A DNA stretch of 41,031 nucleotides, from positions 1-41,031 of the forward strand of contig NZ_CANMRA010000030.1 of NCBI RefSeq assembly GCF_947500125.1. The letters run 5' to 3'. Position numbers and translations under genes: made by a program. Below the pieces are notes generated by a model, which made no database searches, was not told where the DNA came from, and worked only from the letters and a program-made list of their open reading frames with translations. Shown here one piece after another: positions 33,479 through 41,031 of the stretch (position 1 is the stretch's first letter; each line of letters opens with the position of its first letter). This DNA comes from an uncultured Kocuria sp. (GTDB lineage: Bacteria; Actinomycetota; Actinomycetes; Actinomycetales; Micrococcaceae).

Positions 33479-34537
33479 ATGGACCCGCAGCACCGGACCG
33501 GCGACGACGCCGAGCGGTCGGTCATGCGGACCGCCCTGCACGCGGCGGCGCGCGGCCCGCGCGGGGCCAATCCGCTCGTGGGAGCCGTCCTCGTCGACGC
33601 CGAGGGCCGGATCCTGCACGTCGGCCACCACCGCGGGGCGGGCACCGTCCACGCCGAGGTCGACGTCCTGGAGCGCGCCGTGTCCGCCGGCACCGACCTG
33701 CGCGGGACCACCATGTACGTGACCCTCGAGCCGTGCAACCACTGGGGCCGCACCGGCCCGTGCGCCGAGGCGATCGCGGCGGCGGGCGTGCCCCGGGTGG
33801 TCTACGGCGCCCCTGACCGCACGGTCGCCGCCTCCGGCGGAGCCGCCACCCTGCGGGCCGCGGGGGTCGAGGTCCGCGCCGGACTGCTGGCCGAGGAGGC
33901 GGAGCGGCTCAACGACCGCTGGGGCGAGACGATGCGCGCCCAGCGCCCGTTCGTGACCCTCAAGGTCGCCCAGAGCCTCGACTCCCGGATCGCCGCCGCG
34001 GACGGGACCAGCCGGTGGATCACGTCGTCCTCGGCCCGCGAGCACGGCCACGAGCTGCGCGCCCGCGCCGACGCCGTCCTCGTGGGCAGCGGCACGGTCC
34101 TGGCCGACGACCCCCGGCTCACCGCCCGCACCGGCGACGGCGGCGCCGTCCCGCGGCAGCCCCTGCGCGTGGCCATGGGCCTGCGCCCGGTGCCGCCGGA
34201 CGCCGCGATCCGCGGGAGCGACGGGCGCTTCCGGCACGTCGCGACCCACGACCCCCACTCCGCCCTGGCCGAGCTCTACGACGCCGGCGCGCGCCACGTG
34301 CTGATCGAGGGCGGGGCCACCGTGGCCGCGGGCTTCCTGCGCGCCGGACTCGTCGACGAGCTCAATCTCTACCAGGCGCCCCTCGTGCTCGGGGCGGGAC
34401 GGCCGGCCTTCGAGGAGCTGGGCATCGGCACCCTCGCGGACGCCTCCCGGTGGCGGCTCGACCCCACCGGCGGAGGACCCGTGCAGCAGCTGGGCCCGGA
34501 CCTGTGGATCCACCTGCGGCCCGCGCCGCCGGACTGA
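33479..34537 (+). CDS. ribD: Bifunctional diaminohydroxyphosphoribosylaminopyrimidine deaminase / 5-amino-6-(5-phosphoribosylamino)uracil reductase
   Basis: A 352-residue enzyme for the second and third steps of riboflavin synthesis. The N-terminal zinc deaminase domain has VHAEVDVL (His58, catalytic Glu60) and EPCNHWGRTGPC (Cys86, Cys95). The C-terminal reductase starts at about 155 with RPFVTLKVAQSLDSRIA and has SRWITSSSAREHGHELRARADAVLVGSGTVLADDP, then LIEGGATVAAGFLRAGLVDEL, the NADPH-binding pattern. Full length. ATG at 33479 has GGGAGAGG eight bases upstream; an earlier in-frame start would translate the riboswitch and is rejected. Confidence 0.96.
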   Translation: MDPQHRTGDDAERSVMRTALHAAARGPRGANPLVGAVLVDAEGRILHVGHHRGAGTVHAEVDVLERAVSAGTDLRGTTMYVTLEPCNHWGRTGPCAEAIAAAGVPRVVYGAPDRTVAASGGAATLRAAGVEVRAGLLAEEAERLNDRWGETMRAQRPFVTLKVAQSLDSRIAAADGTSRWITSSSAREHGHELRARADAVLVGSGTVLADDPRLTARTGDGGAVPRQPLRVAMGLRPVPPDAAIRGSDGRFRHVATHDPHSALAELYDAGARHVLIEGGATVAAGFLRAGLVDELNLYQAPLVLGAGRPAFEELGIGTLADASRWRLDPTGGGPVQQLGPDLWIHLRPAPPD

Positions 34538-34662
34538 GCGGCGCCCGGCACCCCCGCCCCACGACCGCCCCGGCCACCGCACCGGGACCACGACCAGAGC
34601 CGCTCCGAGCCCGAGAGCCCGGGACGGACCGACCGAAGACCGAGAGACAGAGGAAGCACCGC

Positions 34663-35336
34663 ATGTTCACAGGAATCGTCGCCGGCCAGGGCACCGTGCG
34701 CTCGGTCGCCCCCGCCCCGGACGGCACGAGCGCCCGCCTCCTCGTGGACGCCGGGCCGCTCGTCGCCGACCTGCCGCACGGCGGCTCCCTCGCCGTCAAC
34801 GGGGTCTGCCTCACGGCCACCCGCACGGACGAGATCGGCTCCGGGCAGTTCCTGGCCGACGTCATCGGCGAGACCCTCGTGCGCACCACCCTCGGGGGAC
34901 TGGCCGCGGGCGACACCGTGAACCTGGAGCGCTGCGTGCCCGCCGGGGGGCGGCTCGACGGGCACGTGGTCCAGGGCCACGTGGACGGCACGGGCACCGT
35001 CTCGGTCCGGGAGGACCTGGGGGAGTGGGAGCGGGTCCGGGTCGCCGTGCCCGCCGAGCTGGCCCCGTTCGTCGCCGAGAAGGGCTCGGTCGCCGTCGAC
35101 GGCGTGTCCCTCACCGTGACGGCGGTCAGCGAGCCCGGGGCCGCCGAGCACTGGTTCGAGGTCGGGCTCATCCCGGCGACCCTGGCGGAGACCACCCTCG
35201 GGCGCCGCCCCGTCGGCGCGTCCGTCAACCTCGAGGTCGACGTCCTCGCGAAGTACGCCCAGCGGCTGCTGGCCTTCGCCCGGACCGACAGCACCCCGGC
35301 GCCGGGGACGGCCCGGCCCACGGCAGGAGAAGGAGC

Positions 35337-35340
<4 letters not shown>
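34663..35340 (+). CDS. ribE: Riboflavin synthase (alpha subunit)
   Basis: 225 residues that dismutate two 6,7-dimethyl-8-ribityllumazine molecules to riboflavin. Two lumazine-binding repeats are visible: MFTGIVAGQGTVRSV...SLAVNGVCLTAT (1-97) and LDGHVVQGHVDGTGTV...SVAVDGVSLTVT (98-200), ending NLEVDVLAKYAQRLL, then a short disordered tail. MFTGIV is the invariant start and active-site strand. A 125-base spacer without features separates it from ribD, with GAGGAAGC before the ATG. The stop overlaps the ribB start by four bases (ATGA). Some schemes call this gene ribC. Confidence 0.96.
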
Positions 35341-37233
<1,893 letters not shown>

Positions 37234-37290
37234 GCCCCGCTCCGGGCGCCGTGCGGGCCCCGGCCGGTCGGGAGGCCGTCGCGGACCCAT

Positions 37291-37296
37291 TACCCT
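37291..37296 (+). promoter_or_regulatory. -10 box of hisE; predicted leaderless transcript
   Basis: TACCCT, seven bases, then the GTG at 37304. No ribosome binding site lies in the gap. One of the cleanest TANNNT-N7-GTG layouts in the window. Confidence 0.5.
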
Positions 37297-37303
37297 GGTA
37301 GTC

Positions 37304-37567
37304 GTGAAAACCTTCGAGACCCTCTTCGCCGAGATCAGCGACAAAGCCGTGACCCGACCGGAAGGCTCGGGCACGGTCCGCGAGCTCGACACCGGCGTGC
37401 ACGGGATCGGCAAGAAGGTCGTCGAGGAGGCCGCCGAGGTCTGGATGGCCTGCGAGTACGAGACCTCGGAGCAGGCCGCGGAGGAGATCTCGCAGCTGCT
37501 CTACCACCTGCAGGTGATGATGGTCGCGAAGGGCCTGCGGCTCGAGGACGTCTACCGCCACCTCTGA
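37304..37567 (+). CDS. hisE: Phosphoribosyl-ATP pyrophosphatase
   Basis: An 87-residue histidine-pathway enzyme that removes pyrophosphate from phosphoribosyl-ATP. All-alpha MazG-like fold: [25 protein letters not shown], then [16 protein letters not shown] and [18 protein letters not shown], with the metal-binding EExxE pattern (EEAAE). It is separate from HisI, as is usual in actinobacteria. The start GTG at 37304 is fixed by family length and by the promoter. hisG follows after 59 bases with its own ribosome binding site. Confidence 0.95.
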   Translation: MKTFETLFAEISDKAVTRPEGSGTVRELDTGVHGIGKKVVEEAAEVWMACEYETSEQAAEEISQLLYHLQVMMVAKGLRLEDVYRHL

Positions 37568-37626
37568 GCACGCCGACGCACCGGCGTCCCCGCCCCACCG
37601 AAGCCCCTGAGCCGAGAAGGAACCCC

Positions 37627-38472
37627 ATGCTGCGTGTCGCAGTGCCCAACAAGGGCGCCCTGTCCGAATCCTCCGTCACCATGCTCAAGGAGGCCGGCTA
37701 CCGGCAGCGCCGGGACTCCCGCGAACTGGTGCTCGTGGACCCCGAGAACAACGTCGAGTTCTTCTACCTGCGCCCCCGGGACATCGCGGTGTACGTGGGC
37801 GGGGGCATCCTCGACGTCGGGATCACCGGCCGGGACCTGCTCCTGGACTCCGGCGCCCACGCGGACGAGGACCTGGGGCTGGACTTCGCCCGGTCCACGT
37901 TCCGCTTCGCGGGACCGGCGGGCGAGTTCTCGTCGATCGCCGAGCTGGCGGGCCGGCGGATCGCCACGAGCTACGACGGCCTGCTGCGCGACTTCCTCGC
38001 CGAGCGCGGCGTGGAGGCGTCCGTGGTCCGCCTCGACGGCGCCGTGGAGTCCTCGATCCGGCTGGGCGTGGCCGACGCCATCGCCGACGTCGTGGAGACC
38101 GGCAACACCCTGCGCGCCGCGGGCCTGCAGGTCTTCGGCGAGCCCATCATGACCTCCGAGGCGCTGCTCATCCGCAGCCGTGCCGCCACCGAGCCCGAGG
38201 GCCTGGCCGTGCTGCGGCGCCGCCTGCAGGGCGTGCTCGTGGCCCGGCAGTACGTGATGATGGACTACGACGTCGCCGAGGAGTACGTCGAGGCCGCCAC
38301 CCAGATCACCCCCGGCATGGAGGGGCCCACCATCTCCCGGCTCGGCCGCGGCAACGCCTGGGCCGTGCGCGCCATGGTCCCCAAGTCCGAGACCAACAAG
38401 GTCATGGACGCCCTCTACGACGTCGGGGCCCGCGCCATCCTGGTCTCCCCGATCCAGGCCGCCCGGATCTGA
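37627..38472 (+). CDS. hisG: ATP phosphoribosyltransferase, long form
   Basis: A 281-residue first enzyme of histidine synthesis, joining ATP and PRPP. It is the long form: a catalytic bilobal domain ([54 protein letters not shown] with the PRPP-binding loop) followed from about 210 by the ferredoxin-like regulatory domain that gives histidine feedback inhibition ([28 protein letters not shown], then [20 protein letters not shown]). HisZ is therefore not needed. GAGAAGGAACCCC precedes the ATG. Confidence 0.96.
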   Translation: MLRVAVPNKGALSESSVTMLKEAGYRQRRDSRELVLVDPENNVEFFYLRPRDIAVYVGGGILDVGITGRDLLLDSGAHADEDLGLDFARSTFRFAGPAGEFSSIAELAGRRIATSYDGLLRDFLAERGVEASVVRLDGAVESSIRLGVADAIADVVETGNTLRAAGLQVFGEPIMTSEALLIRSRAATEPEGLAVLRRRLQGVLVARQYVMMDYDVAEEYVEAATQITPGMEGPTISRLGRGNAWAVRAMVPKSETNKVMDALYDVGARAILVSPIQAARI

Positions 38473-38515
38473 TCCCGTCCACCCGCCCCATCCCGCAGCC
38501 GAGGAGGTGCCGCCC

Positions 38516-39280
38516 GTGGGCGTTGCCGTACGTGTCATCCCGTGCCTGGACGTCGACGCCGGTCGAGTCGTCAAGGGCGTGAACTTCGAGAACCTGCGCG
38601 ACGCCGGTGACCCGGTGGAGCTCGCCAAGCGCTACAACGAGGCCGGCGCGGACGAACTGACCTTCCTCGACGTCACGGCGTCCTCGGCGGCCCGGGCGAC
38701 GACCTTCGACGTGGTCTCCCGCACCGCGGAGCAGGTCTTCATCCCCCTCACGGTGGGCGGCGGCGTCCGCGCGGTCGCCGACGTCGACCGGCTGCTGCGC
38801 TGCGGCGCGGACAAGGCGTCCATCAACACCGCCGCGGTCGCCCGGCCCGAGGTCATCGACGAGATCACCGGGCACTTCGGCAGCCAGGTGCTCGTCCTCT
38901 CCCTCGACGCCCGGCGCACGGGCAACACCCCCTCGGGCTTCGAGGTCACGACCCACGGGGGGCGCACGCTGACCGGCCTCGACGCCCTGGACTGGGCGCG
39001 GGAGGCCGAGGACCGCGGCGTGGGGGAGATCCTGCTCAACTCCATGGACGCGGACGGCACCCAGCAGGGCTTCGACCTGGAGATGATCCGGGCCGTGCGC
39101 GCCCGGGTGCACGTGCCCCTGATCGCCTCCGGCGGCGCGGGCGCCCCCGAGCACTTCCCACCGGCCGTGGACGCGGGCGCCGACGCCGTGCTCGCCGCCT
39201 CGATCTTCCACTTCGGGCCCGTCCACGCGATCGCCGAGGTCAAGGACGCGCTGCGCGCGGCCGGCCACGAGGTGCGCTGA
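38516..39280 (+). CDS. hisF: Imidazole glycerol phosphate synthase subunit HisF
   Basis: A 254-residue TIM-barrel cyclase that uses ammonia from HisH to form imidazole glycerol phosphate and AICAR. Seen: [19 protein letters not shown] (catalytic Asp), [31 protein letters not shown] (second catalytic Asp region), [18 protein letters not shown] and [16 protein letters not shown] at 38516 is chosen because GAGGAGG ends eight bases before it; the in-frame GTG at 38507 lies inside that ribosome binding site. hisH, hisA and hisI are not in the window. Confidence 0.95.
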   Translation: MGVAVRVIPCLDVDAGRVVKGVNFENLRDAGDPVELAKRYNEAGADELTFLDVTASSAARATTFDVVSRTAEQVFIPLTVGGGVRAVADVDRLLRCGADKASINTAAVARPEVIDEITGHFGSQVLVLSLDARRTGNTPSGFEVTTHGGRTLTGLDALDWAREAEDRGVGEILLNSMDADGTQQGFDLEMIRAVRARVHVPLIASGGAGAPEHFPPAVDAGADAVLAASIFHFGPVHAIAEVKDALRAAGHEVR

Positions 39281-39311
39281 ACGCCCCGTGGCCCGGGACG
39301 TCCTGCGAGCG

Positions 39312-39317
39312 TAGAGT
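39312..39317 (+). promoter_or_regulatory. -10 box of the small Gly/Arg-rich ORF
   Basis: TAGAGT in CGAGCGTAGAGTCGG, 32 bases after the hisF stop and about 55 before the small ORF. The same hexamer serves dut and the tRNA cluster. Confidence 0.45.
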
Positions 39318-39370
39318 CGGCAGTGAGCTGACGACAGTCGCTCGACAGGCCGACCACCGAGGAGTCCACC

Positions 39371-39550
39371 GTGGGACTGAACAGCATCATCAGGAGCTTC
39401 ACCGGGCGTGCCGGCGGGGGAACCGCCGGACGCGCCGTCGGCGGCCGCCGGGGCACCCGCGGCATGAACGCCGCCGGCCAGGCGGGCGCGGGCAGGTCCG
39501 GCGGGCGCGGTCTCGCCGGCAGGCTGCGAGGCCTCCTCAACCGCCGATAG
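39371..39550 (+). CDS. Small Gly/Arg-rich basic protein, 59 residues, unknown function
   Basis: GTG at 39371 with GAGGAG six bases upstream, reading VGLNSIIRSFTGRAGGGTAGR at the start, a Gly/Arg/Ala-rich middle with MNAAGQAG, and LAGRLRGLLNRR before TAG. It is strongly basic, without Asp, Glu or Cys. The two ends, LNSIIRSF and LAGRLRGLLNRR, could be short amphipathic helices; the middle is disordered. A -10 box lies upstream and a 16-bp hairpin directly downstream, so it looks like an independent transcription unit. I know no family. Nucleic-acid or membrane binding would fit the charge but is a guess. Confidence 0.6.
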   Translation: MGLNSIIRSFTGRAGGGTAGRAVGGRRGTRGMNAAGQAGAGRSGGRGLAGRLRGLLNRR

Positions 39551-39556
39551 CGCACC

Positions 39557-39593
39557 GTGCGGCGGCGGCCCCGTCCCGGGGCCGCCGCCGCAC
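39557..39593 (+). terminator. Terminator of the small Gly/Arg-rich ORF
   Basis: GTGCGGCGGCGGCCCC (39557-39572) pairs perfectly with its complement (39578-39593) around GTCCC, six bases after the TAG. Confidence 0.85.
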
Positions 39594-39608
39594 GCGCCGA
39601 GGACACCG

Positions 39609-40613
39609 ATGACCACGTCCGGGAGCTCCGGGCCGGGAGAGGACTCCCGGCCCGGAGCGGGGCCGCTCCGGCGGACGTCGTTCGCCACGCGGGACCCGGA
39701 CCGGGGCATCGCGGCCATGTCCGAGCTCTACACCGGGCTCGGCATGCGGGCGCCGACCGACGGCTCGTTCGAGCTGCGCATGGCGACGGCCTCGGTGGGC
39801 CCGCTCCTGGCGCACCGGTTCCTGCTGGCCACCTCGGAGTCCTCGGGCACGGGCGACGTCTCGGGCACGTACTCGGTCGTGCACGTGCTGACCGGCCGGC
39901 TGACGGTCAGCTCCGGGAAGGAGCGGATCACCACGCCCCTGCCGTTCCTGCTGCCGCAGGGACTGTACGGCGGCCGGTGGGACGGGCTGCTGGAGCTGAG
40001 CACCGTGGTCCTGGACGCCCACTCCGTCGAGGCGCTCGCGTGCGACCTGCTCGGCGCGCCGGAGTTCGCGCTGCGCTTCACGGGCAGCGCGCCCGTGTCC
40101 CCGGGGATGACGCGGTACTGGCTCTCCCAGGTCCGGCACTTCCACCAGGACCTCCTGCCCAACACCGAGGCGCTGAGCACCCCCCTGGTGCGGGCCGAGG
40201 CGTCCCGGGCGATGGCCACGGCCCTGCTGCACTGCTTCCCGAACACCTTCCTGGCGCAACCGGCGCCCTCCGGGGGCGCACCGGCGCTGCCGGCCCAGCT
40301 GCGCCGGGCGATCGCCTTCGTCGACGAGAACCTGCACGAGGACATCGGTCTCGCCGAGATCGCCGCGGCGGCACGGATGAGCCCCCGCGGGCTGCAGGCC
40401 GCGTTCCGCAGGGAGCTCGGCCGTACCCCCGTCGGCCACCTGCGGGAGGCCCGCCTGGACGCCGCCCGCCGCGACCTGCTCCGCGTCGACCCGGCCGCGG
40501 GCGAGACGGTCGCCGCCGTCGCGGCCCGCTGGGGCTTCGCCCACCCCGGGCGCTTCGCGACCGCCTACCGGGTCCGGTTCGGCGAGGCGCCCGGCGCCAC
40601 GCTGCACCGCTGA
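39609..40613 (+). CDS. AraC-family transcriptional regulator
   Basis: 334 residues. The N-terminal ligand-type domain (about 20-200) resembles the AraC-binding 2 beta-rich domain (FATRDPDRGIAAMSELYTG..., VHVLTGRLTVSSG). A C-terminal double helix-turn-helix (about 230-334) has LRRAIAFVDENLHEDIGLAEIAAAARMSPRGLQAAFRRELG and VAAVAARWGFAHPGRFATAYRVRFGEAPGATL. The second helix-turn-helix ends with the family's GFxxxxRFxxxYRxxFGxxP pattern. ATG at 39609 has GAGGA six bases upstream. The target genes and ligand are not indicated by context. It converges with the last gene in a shared hairpin. Confidence 0.9.
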   Translation: MTTSGSSGPGEDSRPGAGPLRRTSFATRDPDRGIAAMSELYTGLGMRAPTDGSFELRMATASVGPLLAHRFLLATSESSGTGDVSGTYSVVHVLTGRLTVSSGKERITTPLPFLLPQGLYGGRWDGLLELSTVVLDAHSVEALACDLLGAPEFALRFTGSAPVSPGMTRYWLSQVRHFHQDLLPNTEALSTPLVRAEASRAMATALLHCFPNTFLAQPAPSGGAPALPAQLRRAIAFVDENLHEDIGLAEIAAAARMSPRGLQAAFRRELGRTPVGHLREARLDAARRDLLRVDPAAGETVAAVAARWGFAHPGRFATAYRVRFGEAPGATLHR

Positions 40614-40627
40614 GCCCGCCGGCTCAG
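40610..40627. terminator. Compact bidirectional hairpin holding both stop codons
   Basis: CTGAGCC (40610-40616) pairs with GGCTCAG (40621-40627) around CGCC. The araC TGA is in the left arm and the minus-strand stop in the right arm, as at the dxs/Rieske junction. Confidence 0.45.
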
Positions 40628-41022
40628 TCCCCGCCCCGGCAGGCCTCGTCCAGCCAGTCCCGCACGGGGTCGAGCGCCTCGTCGAGCGCCTGCCCGTCGA
40701 AGCGCGCCGACGGGTCCTCCGCCAGGGCCTCGCCGTAGGAGTCGACCAGCAGCTGCACCCGCGCGAGATCCGCGGCCAGCGCCGGAGGAGCGGCCTCCCG
40801 CACCGCCTCCACCTCGTCCTCGACGTCCTGCACCTCCGCCACGGACGGCCCGGCCGAGAGCCCGGCCGGCAGCAGGGCGAGCGCCAGGAAGTCGTCGGCG
40901 ACCGCCGCGCACGCCTCGCGCCGGTCCGGATAGGCGCCCCACGGGCCGCGCGCGGGCGGGGTGGGCGTCCCGGCGGCGGAGGTCGCCGGCGCGGCCGTGG
41001 GCGCGATCGACGCCGCCTCCAT
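40624..41022 (-). CDS. Uncharacterised protein, probably 5'-partial at the window edge
   Basis: 132 residues from the ATG at 41022, but the frame remains open to base 41031 (reading G-F-R before Met), so the true start may lie beyond the window. A Thr/Ala/Pro-rich stretch (8-26) precedes a helical, acidic domain: DRREACAAVADDFLALALLPAG, then VEDEVEAVREAAPPALAADLARVQLLVDSYGEAL and an end with DEALDPVRDWLDEACRGGD. The two cysteines (in ACAAV and EACRG) could form a disulfide, and the composition is like the mature part of an exported lipoprotein. No family recognised. Confidence 0.55.
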   Translation of the reverse strand: MEAASIAPTAAPATSAAGTPTPPARGPWGAYPDRREACAAVADDFLALALLPAGLSAGPSVAEVQDVEDEVEAVREAAPPALAADLARVQLLVDSYGEALAEDPSARFDGQALDEALDPVRDWLDEACRGGD

Positions 41023-41031
41023 CCTGAAGCC

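Overview
The window is chromosomal DNA from a very high-GC actinobacterium, most likely a Kocuria-like member of the Micrococcaceae. Third codon positions are almost all G or C. Several genes belong to families largely confined to Actinobacteria (SepH, DUF5998, DUF4193, DUF3093, DUF3710, DUF3159, DUF3000). The order dut / DUF3710 / OB-fold / DUF3159 / two TrkA-type RCK proteins / APC permease / TRAM RNA methyltransferase / dxs / RNase D / DUF3000 resembles the dut-ceoBC-dxs neighbourhood known from other actinobacteria. I see no rRNA, CRISPR array, phage gene, transposase or integrase: this is core genome.

Layout. 1-5.5 kb: an N-terminally uncertain membrane protein, DUF5998, a phosphodiesterase, a proline-rich acidic membrane protein, the division regulator SepH and a DUF4193 zinc-ribbon protein. 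5.5-13.5 kb: DUF3093; then dut, DUF3710, OB-fold protein and DUF3159; then a potassium module in which two RCK proteins diverge from a KimA-like permease; then an RNA methyltransferase. 13.6-18.7 kb: acnA and dxs, each with its own promoter. 18.7-22.6 kb: Rieske lipoprotein, YtxH-like protein, RNase D, DUF3000 and MsrB. 22.8-27.3 kb: alpha/beta hydrolase, a YbaK / SufE / rhodanese cluster and ZapE. 27.4-28.2 kb: four tRNA genes, Val(CAC) on the minus strand and Gly(GCC), Cys(GCA), Val(GAC) on the plus strand. 28.3-33.1 kb: a PD-(D/E)XK-fold protein, def, fmt, rsmB and rpe. 33.2-37.2 kb: an FMN riboswitch followed by a complete riboflavin operon ribD-ribE-ribB-ribA-ribH. 37.3-39.3 kb: hisE, hisG, hisF. 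39.3-41 kb: a 59-codon Gly/Arg-rich small ORF with its own promoter and terminator, an AraC regulator, and a gene that may run off the right edge.

How the parts work together. def and fmt are the classic formyl-methionine pair and are coupled to rsmB. The rib genes overlap by four bases at three of their junctions and should be switched together by FMN. The rhodanese and SufE are translationally coupled, which suggests a sulfur-transfer step. The KimA-like permease sits back to back with two nucleotide-binding RCK subunits and no TrkH/KtrB pore is nearby, so the RCK proteins may gate the permease.

No clearly new multi-gene system is visible. The best leads are the KimA/RCK module, the small Gly/Arg-rich ORF, the rhodanese-SufE-YbaK cluster, a set of promoters predicted to give leaderless mRNAs, two convergent gene pairs whose stop codons lie in opposite arms of one hairpin, and a 17-bp tandem duplication that has rebuilt a gene junction.
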